A program made the translations under genes and the position numbers. Below are positions 17,717 to 26,309 of a stretch of DNA of 64,000 nt, piece by piece. The DNA comes from MED-G105 sp050331095 (GTDB lineage Bacteria > Pseudomonadota > Alphaproteobacteria > Caulobacterales > Parvularculaceae): assembly GCA_050331095.1 (NCBI GenBank), contig JBHJHE010000005.1, forward strand, positions 1 to 64,000, read 5' to 3'. Position 1 is the stretch's first letter. Each line of letters opens with the position of its first letter. The notes under the pieces were generated by a model that saw nothing but the letters and a program-made list of their open reading frames with translations, was not told the DNA's origin and ran no database searches.

Positions 17717-19186
17717 ATGCCAATAAATCTCAGCGTGCCCGACGTCAGCGAGCTCACCCCGCGCATCACCGTGGTCGGCGTCGGCGGCGCCGGCGGCAAC
17801 GCGGTCAACAACATGATCGAAAGCTCGCTCGAAGGCGTCGAATTCGTCGTCGCGAACACAGACGCCCAGGCGCTTGGCCAGAACAAGGCCGAAACCCGCA
17901 TTCAGCTGGGCGCGAAAACGACGCAAGGCCTCGGCGCCGGGTCGTTGCCTGAGGTCGGATGCGCGGCGGCGCAGGAATCGATCGACGAGATCCTGGAGCA
18001 TGTCGGCGACGCGCACATGCTCTTCATCACCGCAGGCATGGGCGGCGGCACCGGCACGGGCGCCGCGCCGGTGATCGCGCAGGCTGCGAAAGAGCGTGAG
18101 ATCCTGACCGTCGGCGTGGTGACGAAGCCGTTCCACTTCGAAGGCGCGCGGCGGATGAAGATCGCCGCCGCCGGCATCGAGGAATTGCAGCGTCACGTAG
18201 ACACGCTGCTCATCATTCCGAACCAGAACCTTTTCTCGATCGCCAATGAGCGCACGACCTTCCACGAAGCCTTCGCGCTCGCCGACCAGGTGCTGCATTC
18301 CGGCGTTCGCGGCATCACTGACCTTATGGTGATGCCGGGCCTGATCAATCTCGACTTCAACGACGTGCGCACGGTGATGAGCGAGATGGGCAAGGCGATG
18401 ATGGGCACCGGCGAGGCGGAAGGCGAGGGGCGCGCCGTCCAGGCCGCCGAGGCCGCGATCTCGAACCCGCTTCTCGACGAGGTGTCGATGAAAGGCGCGC
18501 GCGGCGTTCTGATCAACTTCACCGGCTCGATGGACATGACCCTGTTCGAGGTCGACGAGGCCGCGAACCGCATCCGCGCCGAAGTCGATCCGGAGGCGAA
18601 CATCATCGTCGGCTCCACCTTCAATCAGGACCTCGAAGGCCGCATGCGCGTCTCGGTCGTCGCCACCGGCATCGAGGCCGTGGCGGGTGAGGCGCCGACG
18701 TTCCAGTCACGGCCCATGTCGACGTCCGTCGCCCGGCCTTGGCGCGAGACGCCGAGCGCGCGGCCGACGCGCCGCGAGGTCGAAGAGGCGAAGCCGGCCG
18801 CCGTCGCCGCCGCGCCGTCGACGCCGGCTGCGACCGCTGCGTCCGCGGGAAGCGTGGCGGCGAACCCCGTCGGCGACGTTCACGAGCGCATCCGTCGTAT
18901 GCTGACGGAAGGCCCCTCCCAGCCCGCGAACCCCTTCCGCGAGCGCGACGCCGCGACGAGGCCGGCCGGGAAGCAGGGCATCGGCGCCGCCCTCGACGTC
19001 TTGAAATCGATCGGCGGCGGCGCGCCGAGCGAAGACCGCGCAGCCGGCGAGACGTCGCGCGGCGAGGCCGCGGCTCCGTCGGCGCCGACGGCTTCCGTGC
19101 GCGAGCCGTCCCACGGCGATCTCTTCGACGACGACGACGCCGAACTTGAGATCCCGTCTTTCCTGCGTAAGAAAAAGGTCAGCTGA
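17717..19186 (+). CDS. ftsZ: Cell division GTPase FtsZ
   Basis: Tubulin-like GTPase forming the Z ring. The 489-aa protein has ITVVGVGGAGGNAVNNM near the start, the tubulin signature GGGTGTGAAPVIA, and the T7 loop region NLDFNDVRTVM. A long Ala/Pro-rich disordered linker (about residues 320-475), common in alphaproteobacteria, leads to the C-terminal conserved peptide LEIPSFLRKKK, which binds FtsA and other partners. A basic DVHERIRRML segment lies inside the linker. ATG17717 gives the usual short N-terminus; the upstream open frame is non-coding. Confidence 0.97.
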   Translation: MPINLSVPDVSELTPRITVVGVGGAGGNAVNNMIESSLEGVEFVVANTDAQALGQNKAETRIQLGAKTTQGLGAGSLPEVGCAAAQESIDEILEHVGDAHMLFITAGMGGGTGTGAAPVIAQAAKEREILTVGVVTKPFHFEGARRMKIAAAGIEELQRHVDTLLIIPNQNLFSIANERTTFHEAFALADQVLHSGVRGITDLMVMPGLINLDFNDVRTVMSEMGKAMMGTGEAEGEGRAVQAAEAAISNPLLDEVSMKGARGVLINFTGSMDMTLFEVDEAANRIRAEVDPEANIIVGSTFNQDLEGRMRVSVVATGIEAVAGEAPTFQSRPMSTSVARPWRETPSARPTRREVEEAKPAAVAAAPSTPAATAASAGSVAANPVGDVHERIRRMLTEGPSQPANPFRERDAATRPAGKQGIGAALDVLKSIGGGAPSEDRAAGETSRGEAAAPSAPTASVREPSHGDLFDDDDAELEIPSFLRKKKVS

Positions 19187-19213
19187 CGCCGTTTGCGCAG
19201 GTTCGGAGGCTGA

Positions 19214-20119
19214 TTGAACGACCTCGTCACGATCGGCCTCAACGACAATTCGCCGAAGGGCGCAGCGGTCAAAGAGCGCGGCGTGTCGTCGCAAACGACG
19301 CTCCGCGACCCCATTGAGCTACCGGGCGTCGGGCTTCACACCGGGGTGCCGTGTCGAGTGCGTTTGACGCCGGCTCCGGCTGACTTCGGCCTCGCCTTTC
19401 AGCGGATGGATCTTCCATTGAAGCCGCTCATCGCGGCGCGGGCGGACGCCGTGCGCGAAACCCGCCTCGGTACGCAAATTGAGGGCGAGGCCGGTGCCAG
19501 CGTGCGCACCGTGGAGCATCTCCTCGCGGCGCTCAGCCTCAAGGCGATCGACAACGCCCGCATCGAGATTGACGCCGACGAACCGCCGGTCGCCGACGGC
19601 AGCGCCCGCGAGTTCGTCGACGCCATCGACGCCGCCGGCGTCGTCCCGCTCGATGCGCCCCGAACGACGCTGAGAATCGTGCGGGCCCTCGAAGTCCGCG
19701 ACGGCGCGCGTTTCGTCCGCGTCGAACCCGGCGAGGGCCGGCGCTGGCGCGTCGACATCGATTTCGAGGACGCCGCCATCGGTGCGCAGTCGGTCGCTAT
19801 TGATCTCGACGACCCGCGCGACGTCGACCGCATCGCCTCAGCACGCACGTTTTGCAGGCGCAGCGAAATCGAGGCGATGCGCGCGGCCGGCTTCGCGCGC
19901 GGCGGTTCTCTCGACAACGCCATTGTCGTCGACGGCGCGACGATCTTGAACGAGGGCGGCCTGCGCGACCCCTTGGAGTTCGCCCTCCACAAGGCCCTTG
20001 ACCTTGTTGGCGACCTCGCGCTCCTCGGCACGCCGGTCTTCGGCGTCGTCACGGCCTCGCGGCCCGGTCACGACCTCAATGCGGCGCTCGCCCGGGCGAT
20101 CGCGCGCGGGCTCGTTTGA
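19214..20119 (+). CDS. lpxC: UDP-3-O-acyl-N-acetylglucosamine deacetylase LpxC
   Basis: Zinc deacetylase catalysing the committed step of lipid A synthesis. The 301-aa protein shows LPGVGLHTGVP, the VRTVEHLLAALSLKAIDN block with a zinc histidine, DGSAREFVDAI, the AARTF-type segment (SARTFCRRSEIE) and HKALDLVGDLALLG with the second metal histidine and aspartate. I used TTG19214 (GGAGG upstream); GTG19283 would give a shorter N-terminus closer to some homologues. It follows ftsZ after 27 nt. Confidence 0.95.
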   Translation: MNDLVTIGLNDNSPKGAAVKERGVSSQTTLRDPIELPGVGLHTGVPCRVRLTPAPADFGLAFQRMDLPLKPLIAARADAVRETRLGTQIEGEAGASVRTVEHLLAALSLKAIDNARIEIDADEPPVADGSAREFVDAIDAAGVVPLDAPRTTLRIVRALEVRDGARFVRVEPGEGRRWRVDIDFEDAAIGAQSVAIDLDDPRDVDRIASARTFCRRSEIEAMRAAGFARGGSLDNAIVVDGATILNEGGLRDPLEFALHKALDLVGDLALLGTPVFGVVTASRPGHDLNAALARAIARGLV

Positions 20120-20187
20120 CGCCCCGGCGGGGCGCCCTTACTTTCACGCTCATGAGTATTCGCGTCGCCCTGAGGCCTTCGCTCCAC

Positions 20188-21156
20188 ATGAACGCCCTTC
20201 CGTTTCCGTTTCGCGCGATCGCTCTGATCGCCGCGCTCCTCGCCGTCGCGGCGTGCAGCGGCGACCAGCGGGAAAAATTCGCCTTCGTCGAGCAGCCGGC
20301 GGCCACGCTCTACAACGACGCCGCCGACGCGCTCGAACGCCGCCGTTTCGACACGGCGATCCAGTTGTTCGAAGAGGTCGAACGCCAGCACCCGTTCTCG
20401 CCCTGGTCCCGCCAGGCGCAGCTTATGATGGCCTTCGCGCAGTACGAGCAGAGCGAATACGAGGACGCGATCGCAACGCTCGATCAGTTCATCGCGCTCC
20501 ATCCGGGCAATGAGGCCGTGCCGTATGCGCACTATCTGAAAGCGATGAGCCACTATGTGCGCATCCGCGACGTCGGCCGCGACCAGAATATAACCAACAA
20601 CGCCGTCCAGGCGCTCCTCGACGTGACCCGGCGCTATCCGCAGACGGAATACGCCCGCGACGCGCGCCTGAAGCTTGACCTGACCTACGACCACCTCGCC
20701 GGCAAAGAGATGTACGTTGGGCGATACTATCTGAGGGCGGGCAAATACATCGCGGCGATCAACCGTTTCAAATTCGTCGTCGACAATTACGAGACGACCA
20801 ATCACGCGCCGGAGGCGCTCCATCGCATGGTGGAGTCCTACCTGCGCATTGGGCTCGCCGACGAAGCCCGCCGCGCCGCCGCCGTTCTTGGCCACAATTA
20901 TCCGGGCAGCGACTGGTACGAGTTCAGCTACGACCTGCTTGCGAAGAACGAACTTCTTGAGGCCGGCTCCCAGCCGAAGCCCAACCAGGACGCGGTCAGA
21001 CGCAAGAAGAAGCTTGCGAAAAAAGGCAAAAAGGGCGACGAGGAGGAGCTGCGCGTGCCGCCAGAGCCCGGCGTCGGCGCCACGTCTCCGGTGACGGACG
21101 ACCAGGACATCGGCAATAACAACCCCGTGCCGACGAACCGACCGGATCTGCCCTAG
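20188..21156 (+). CDS. bamD: Outer membrane assembly lipoprotein BamD
   Basis: TPR lipoprotein of the BAM complex that inserts beta-barrel proteins. The N-terminus is a lipoprotein signal peptide with lipobox LAVAACS, then TPR-like repeats (AADALERRRFDTAIQLFEEVERQHPFSPW, followed by the YPQTEYARDA-type block) typical of BamD/ComL. A basic, low-complexity tail (RRKKKLAKKGKKG) follows. ATG20188 gives a normal 20-residue signal; ATG20152 would add twelve residues and cannot be excluded. It follows lpxC with a short gap. Confidence 0.92.
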   Translation: MNALPFPFRAIALIAALLAVAACSGDQREKFAFVEQPAATLYNDAADALERRRFDTAIQLFEEVERQHPFSPWSRQAQLMMAFAQYEQSEYEDAIATLDQFIALHPGNEAVPYAHYLKAMSHYVRIRDVGRDQNITNNAVQALLDVTRRYPQTEYARDARLKLDLTYDHLAGKEMYVGRYYLRAGKYIAAINRFKFVVDNYETTNHAPEALHRMVESYLRIGLADEARRAAAVLGHNYPGSDWYEFSYDLLAKNELLEAGSQPKPNQDAVRRKKKLAKKGKKGDEEELRVPPEPGVGATSPVTDDQDIGNNNPVPTNRPDLP

Positions 21157-21228
21157 CGAACGTTTTGGCGCGTCGGCGAAAGCGCCTTACAACATGTGGC
21201 GCGATTTCGGGAAAGCGTCGCGACCGCC

Positions 21229-22956
21229 ATGCTGACGGCTCTTCACATTCAGGACTTCGTGCTCATCGACGCCCTGTCGGCGCCGCTGGAGCGCGGTATG
21301 ACGGCGCTCACGGGGGAAACCGGCGCAGGCAAGTCGATCCTCCTTGACGCCCTCGGTCTCGCCGCCGGCGCCCGCGCCAGTCGGGCGGCCGTCCGCGCCG
21401 GGGCGACGCGCGGCGTCGTCGCGGCGTCCTTCGAGCCGCGCGGCGATCACCCGGTTTGGCCGCTCCTCGAGGAGAACGGCGTCGCCGCCGACGACGGTCA
21501 AATCATTTTGCGCCGGGTACAGACGGCCGATGGGCGGGGCCGCGCTTTCGTCAACGACCAGCCGGTGTCCGTCGCGCTTCTGCGCGAGGTCGGCGGCGCG
21601 CTTCTGGAGATCCACGGTCAGCACGACGGACGCGGATTTTTAAGCGCCTCCACCCACCGCGCGCTTCTTGACGAGTTTGCGGGCTTGAGGTCGGCGGCGG
21701 CGGCGCTCGCGGCGACCCATCGCGCGCTGCGCGACGCGGAAGCGGCGAGCGAGGCGCGTGCGGCGGCGCGCGACGCCGCGGCGCGGGAGAAGGACTATCT
21801 GCGTCATGTGGTCGACGAGTTGAGCGCGCTCGCGCCCGCGCCGGGCGAGGACGCCGCCCTCGCCGAGCGTCGCCAGCGCCTCATGACCGCGGAGAAAGTC
21901 GCTGGCGACCTCGCCGATGCGCAACGGCTTTTGTCCGAAGACGGCCTTGACGGCAAATTGTCGGCCTGTGCGCGCCGCCTCGCCAAGGCGGGAGACGCCG
22001 CGCCGGGCGCGGCCCTCGGCGAGGCGGTCGACAAAATCGAGACGGCTCTCAGCGCACTGATGGAGGCGGCGGCGGCGGTGGACGGCGCGGCCGATGCGCT
22101 CGAAGCCGACGCCGCCGCGTTGGAGGAGGCCGAAGCGCGGTTGTTCGCGCTGCGCGCGGCGGCCCGCAAGCACGGCGTCACGCCCGACGAACTGCCGCGA
22201 ACGCTCGATCAAGCCGCCCGCGCCCTCGACGATCTCGACGCGGGCGATGAGGCGTTCGCCGAACTCGGCGCCCGCCGAGGCGAGCTTCAGGCCGCCTACG
22301 ACGAGGCGGCGGCGGCCCTCAGCGATCGCCGCCGCGCCGCGGGCGCGCGCCTTGACGAGGCGGTCGCGAGCGAGCTTGCGCCATTGAAGCTCGGCCGTGC
22401 TGCGTTCACGACGCGCGTTGCGACGGATCCGGACGAGCGCCGCCCCCATGGCGTCGACGACGTCGAATTCATGGTGGCGACGAACCCAGGCGCGCCGGCG
22501 GGGCCTTTGAAGACCATCGCGTCGGGCGGCGAGCTTTCCCGCTTCGTTCTCGCGATGAAGGCGGCGCTCGCCGCGAAAGAAGACCGTACCGTGATCATCT
22601 TCGACGAAATCGACGCCGGCGTCGGCGGGGCCGTCGCCGACGCTGTCGGCGAACGGCTGGCGCGCCTCGCCCGCGACGCGCAGGTGCTCGTCGTCACCCA
22701 TAGCCCGCAAGTCGCGGCGCGCGCGGATGCGCACTGGGTCGTTGAAAAGACGCAAACGGATGACGATACGCGCACGCGCGTGCGTGCGCTCGACGCCGGC
22801 GCGCGCGTCGACGAGATTGCGCGCATGCTTTCGGGCGCGGAGGTCACGGCCGAGGCGCGTGCCGCCGCCGCTCGGCTGCTCGGCAAGCCGGCGCCCGGGG
22901 GCGAGGCGGCGAGCCGCCCGCGCGCCAAGCGCCGGGCGCCCAAAAAAACCGCCTGA
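21229..22956 (+). CDS. recN: DNA repair protein RecN
   Basis: SMC-like ATPase involved in double-strand-break repair. The 575-aa protein starts LTALHIQDFVLID, has the Walker A GETGAGKS near residue 28, a long Ala/Glu-rich coiled coil in the middle, then the ABC signature ASGGELSRFVLAMKAALA, Walker B VIIFDEIDAGVGG and a H-loop region LVVTHSPQVAARAD. ATG21229 matches the family start; a GTG at 21196 is in frame. The C-terminal tail is basic. Confidence 0.95.
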   Translation: MLTALHIQDFVLIDALSAPLERGMTALTGETGAGKSILLDALGLAAGARASRAAVRAGATRGVVAASFEPRGDHPVWPLLEENGVAADDGQIILRRVQTADGRGRAFVNDQPVSVALLREVGGALLEIHGQHDGRGFLSASTHRALLDEFAGLRSAAAALAATHRALRDAEAASEARAAARDAAAREKDYLRHVVDELSALAPAPGEDAALAERRQRLMTAEKVAGDLADAQRLLSEDGLDGKLSACARRLAKAGDAAPGAALGEAVDKIETALSALMEAAAAVDGAADALEADAAALEEAEARLFALRAAARKHGVTPDELPRTLDQAARALDDLDAGDEAFAELGARRGELQAAYDEAAAALSDRRRAAGARLDEAVASELAPLKLGRAAFTTRVATDPDERRPHGVDDVEFMVATNPGAPAGPLKTIASGGELSRFVLAMKAALAAKEDRTVIIFDEIDAGVGGAVADAVGERLARLARDAQVLVVTHSPQVAARADAHWVVEKTQTDDDTRTRVRALDAGARVDEIARMLSGAEVTAEARAAAARLLGKPAPGGEAASRPRAKRRAPKKTA

Positions 22957-22963
22957 CCATCCG

Positions 22964-25132
22964 ATGGCGAAGCAAAAAACGCCGGGCCGAGCCGCGGACA
23001 AGCCCGTCAAAGATCTGACTGCCGACCAAGCCGCGCTAGAGCTCGAACGCCTGGCGCGGGCCATCGCCAATGCTGACGTCGCCTATCATCAGGAGGACGC
23101 GCCGACGATGAGCGACGCAGCCTACGACGCCTTGCGCCGCCGCAACGCGCTCATCGAACGCGCTTTTCCGAAGCTCGTGCGCGAGGATTCCCCGTCGAAG
23201 CGCGTCGGCGCAGCGCCGTCGACGAAGTTCGAAAAGGCGCGACACGCGCGGCCCATGCTCTCCCTCGACAATGCATTTGGTACGGACGACGTGACTGAGT
23301 TCGTCGCCCGCGTGCGACGGTTCTTGAAACTCGCCGACGACGCGCCTTTGGCCTTCACGGCGGAGCCGAAGATCGACGGCCTTTCACTCAGCTTGCGGTA
23401 CGAAGGCGGCGAGTTAATCCGCGCTGCGACCCGTGGCGACGGGATGACCGGCGAGAACGTGACCGCGAATGCGCTGACGATCGACGATATCCCAAAACGC
23501 CTTAAAGGCGTCGACGGCGTCCTCGAGGTGCGTGGCGAAGTCTACATGTCGCCGGAGGATTTTGAGGCGCTGGCGAGCCGGCTCGAGGCGGAGGAGGGTA
23601 AGTCGACGGCTAACCCGCGCAATGCGGCGGCGGGCTCCCTGCGCCAGATCGACCCGGCGATCACGGCTTCGCGGCCGTTGAAATTCTTCGCCCACGGATG
23701 GGGCGAGGCGGGCGAGCCGCTGGCTGAGACCCAGTACGATGCGCTCGCGCGGCTTCGCAAACTCGGCTTTCCCGTGACGGATCGGTTGAAGCGCTGCAAT
23801 GACGTAGACGCGCTAGTCGCGACGTATAAGGATATCGAGGCGGCGCGCGCTGGCCTCGGCTACGATATTGACGGCGTCGTCTACAAAGTCGACCGGCTTG
23901 ACTATCAGGCGCGCATGGGCGCGGTAGGCCGTACGCCGCGCTGGGCGATCGCGCACAAGTTTCCCGCCGAAAAAGCGACGACGACGCTTCTCGCGATCGA
24001 CATCCAGGTGGGACGCACGGGCGCGTTGACCCCCGTGGCGCGCCTGAAGCCGGTCACGGTCGGCGGCGTCGTCGTCTCCAACGCAACCTTGCACAACCAG
24101 GACGAAATCGAACGCAAGGACGTGCGCGTCGGCGATACCGTGGTGGTCCAGCGGGCGGGCGACGTCATTCCGCAGATAGTCGAGGCGACGCCGGCGAAAA
24201 AACGCGCAGCTCCTTTTGTGTTTCCGACGGAATGCCCGGCGTGCGGAAGCCGCGCGGTGCGCGAGGTCAACCCGTCCACGGGCAAAGAGGATGTCGTGCG
24301 CCGGTGCACGGGCGGGCTCATTTGTCCGGCGCAGGCGGTGGAGCGGTTGAAGCACTTCGTCTCCCGCGGCGCGCTCGACATTGACGGGCTCGGGGCGAAA
24401 CAGATCGAAGCGTTCTTCGAACAGGGCCTCGTCAGGGAGCCGGCGGATATCTTTACGCTGCAGAAGCGGCAGGAGGCGGGCGATCTTGATCTTTTTACGT
24501 ACAAAACACGGGATGACGGCTCGAAAGTCCTGAAGAACGGCGCGCCGCAGCCGACGAACGCGAAATCGGTCGAAAACCTTTTCGCAGCGATCGAGGCGCG
24601 TCGCGCGCCGCCGCTCGACCGGTTCGTGAACGCCCTCGGCGTGCGCCATCTCGGCGAGACCAACGTGCGGCTTTTCGCGGTTCGTTACGGTTCGTTCGAC
24701 GCGTTCGCCGAGGCGGCGCGCGAGGCTGCGGACGCGGAAAGCCAGGCGCGCGCGGATATGCTCAACATCGACGGCGTCGGCGAGGCGGTCGTCGGCGCCG
24801 TCGTCGATTTCTTCCGCGAAGCCCATAACCGCGACGCAATCGACCACCTGCTCGGCGAGGTCGCGCCGCGCGAGGCCGCCGCGCCGACGTCGACGCAGAG
24901 CGTCTTTTTGGGCAAGACGATCGTCTTCACGGGGACGCTTGAGACCATGAGCCGCGACGAAGCGAAGGCGCGCGCCGTGGCCCTTGGCGCCAAAGTTTCG
25001 GGGTCCGTCTCGTCGAAGACGGACTATCTCGTCGCCGGCGAAAGCGCGGGCTCGAAGCTCAAAAAAGCTCAGGAGCTCGGCGTCGAGATCATGACGGAAG
25101 CGGACTGGCGCGCGGCCGCCGATCTCGGCTGA
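22964..25132 (+). CDS. ligA: NAD-dependent DNA ligase LigA
   Basis: NAD+-dependent ligase joining nicks in replication and repair. The protein (722 aa) has the Ia domain with YHQEDAPTMSDAAYDAL, the adenylated lysine in K136-I-D-G, the oligonucleotide-binding domain, a four-cysteine zinc site (CPACG ... CTGG-LICPAQ), helix-hairpin-helix repeats (ALDIDGLGAKQIEAF) and a C-terminal BRCT domain (GKTIVFTGTLETMSRDEAKA). ATG22964 lies 7 nt after the recN stop. It ends 3 nt before the convergent hydrolase gene. Confidence 0.97.
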   Translation: MAKQKTPGRAADKPVKDLTADQAALELERLARAIANADVAYHQEDAPTMSDAAYDALRRRNALIERAFPKLVREDSPSKRVGAAPSTKFEKARHARPMLSLDNAFGTDDVTEFVARVRRFLKLADDAPLAFTAEPKIDGLSLSLRYEGGELIRAATRGDGMTGENVTANALTIDDIPKRLKGVDGVLEVRGEVYMSPEDFEALASRLEAEEGKSTANPRNAAAGSLRQIDPAITASRPLKFFAHGWGEAGEPLAETQYDALARLRKLGFPVTDRLKRCNDVDALVATYKDIEAARAGLGYDIDGVVYKVDRLDYQARMGAVGRTPRWAIAHKFPAEKATTTLLAIDIQVGRTGALTPVARLKPVTVGGVVVSNATLHNQDEIERKDVRVGDTVVVQRAGDVIPQIVEATPAKKRAAPFVFPTECPACGSRAVREVNPSTGKEDVVRRCTGGLICPAQAVERLKHFVSRGALDIDGLGAKQIEAFFEQGLVREPADIFTLQKRQEAGDLDLFTYKTRDDGSKVLKNGAPQPTNAKSVENLFAAIEARRAPPLDRFVNALGVRHLGETNVRLFAVRYGSFDAFAEAAREAADAESQARADMLNIDGVGEAVVGAVVDFFREAHNRDAIDHLLGEVAPREAAAPTSTQSVFLGKTIVFTGTLETMSRDEAKARAVALGAKVSGSVSSKTDYLVAGESAGSKLKKAQELGVEIMTEADWRAAADLG

Positions 25133-25135
25133 CGC

Positions 25136-26290
25136 CTATCCGGCGTCGGCGCCGTCCGCATTGTCCATCGCAAGGCCGAGCTCGTTGTTGAGAAAAGCGG
25201 GCATGAGACCCCAGAACGCCTTCGAGCGGGAGTTCGTCAGCAAGACGAGCCCGGCGTCGCGCGCCGGCAGAAACGCGATCTGCGCGCTGTAGCCGTCGAC
25301 GGAGCCCGAATGGCTGACCACCGTCTCGCCGGCGTAGTCATAGATCCGCCAACCGAGCCCATACTGAGCGTCCTTCAGGTGTGGGCGCATCAACCGCAGG
25401 CGGCGGATCTCCGCCGGCGTCGACACCCGGGGACGGTGGAGCTCCGCGCGCATCTCCTCGTCAAGCACTTCGGGCGCATAGCCCATCTGGGCGGCGAGCC
25501 AGGCCGCCATGTCGTCGACCGTCGCGTTGACGCCGCCCGCGGCTGGCAATGCGTAGTAGAACGGTTTGACCTCGACGACGCGCCAGTTCGCCCCGCGGCG
25601 GCGGCGATGGGGCCGCGCCCAGTTCTCGTCCGACGTAAGCGCCGCCCGGCCGAAGGAAGCGCTCTTGAGCGCCAGAGGTTCGAACAGGCGCACGCGCACT
25701 GCGTCGGCGTATGGTCTGCCGTCGACCTCGGCGATCGCGTCAGCGATCGTGTCGTAGGCGACGTTCTGATAGGCGTAGCACTGAGCGATCCCGCATACAG
25801 GTTTCACGTCGCCGAGCCGCCGGCGGATTTCGCGCGGCGGCACGCCAGCCTCCAAGAGATTATCGTACGCGTAGGGCGGCAGCCCAACGCGATGGCTGAG
25901 GATCGCTTCGAGGGTCGCCGCGCGCGCCGGCGCGCCGCGCAAGCGAAAGTCCGGGGCGTACGTTGCAATGGAGTCGTCGAGCGAGAGCTTTTTCTCCGCC
26001 AGGAGTTGCGCAACGACGCTGGACGCGAATCCCTTCGAGAGAGAAGCGATGCGGAACCGCGTATCGCGCGCGATGGGCGCCTCGCCGTCGATGGCGCGCA
26101 CGCCGTAGGTCCCAATCAACGTCGTCTTGCCGCCGCGGACGACGGCGGCGGCGAGGCCAACGACATCGTCGCTCGCCGCGAACTCGGCGAGTCGCGATTG
26201 AAAGGCGTCGTCGGCCGCAGGCGCGACGCCCAATAGTGAAAACACGCCGGCGCAGGCGGCCGCGAGACGTTTCAGCACGGGGAAACTCAC
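25136..26290 (-). CDS. Secreted beta-lactamase-fold serine hydrolase
   Basis: Class C beta-lactamase/D,D-peptidase-fold protein, probably periplasmic; its substrate is unknown (peptidase, esterase or amidase activities all occur in the family). A signal peptide (KRLAAACAGVFSLLGVAPAA) is followed by the catalytic S-x-x-K as SLSK, the Tyr-x-Asn motif as YQN within CYAYQNVAYDTIA, and the third motif H-S-G in VVSHSGSVDGY. The length of 384 aa is normal. The GTG start lacks a clear Shine-Dalgarno. It is convergent with ligA. Confidence 0.87.
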   Translation of the reverse strand: MSFPVLKRLAAACAGVFSLLGVAPAADDAFQSRLAEFAASDDVVGLAAAVVRGGKTTLIGTYGVRAIDGEAPIARDTRFRIASLSKGFASSVVAQLLAEKKLSLDDSIATYAPDFRLRGAPARAATLEAILSHRVGLPPYAYDNLLEAGVPPREIRRRLGDVKPVCGIAQCYAYQNVAYDTIADAIAEVDGRPYADAVRVRLFEPLALKSASFGRAALTSDENWARPHRRRRGANWRVVEVKPFYYALPAAGGVNATVDDMAAWLAAQMGYAPEVLDEEMRAELHRPRVSTPAEIRRLRLMRPHLKDAQYGLGWRIYDYAGETVVSHSGSVDGYSAQIAFLPARDAGLVLLTNSRSKAFWGLMPAFLNNELGLAMDNADGADAG

Positions 26291-26309
26291 TTGTAAGAAC
26301 GTATAAGGA

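Noticed and set aside
21640..23070. 476-codon minus-strand frame opposite recN and ligA
   Set aside because: Both plus-strand genes are certain; the antisense product is low-complexity Arg/Ala/Gly and spans two gene boundaries.
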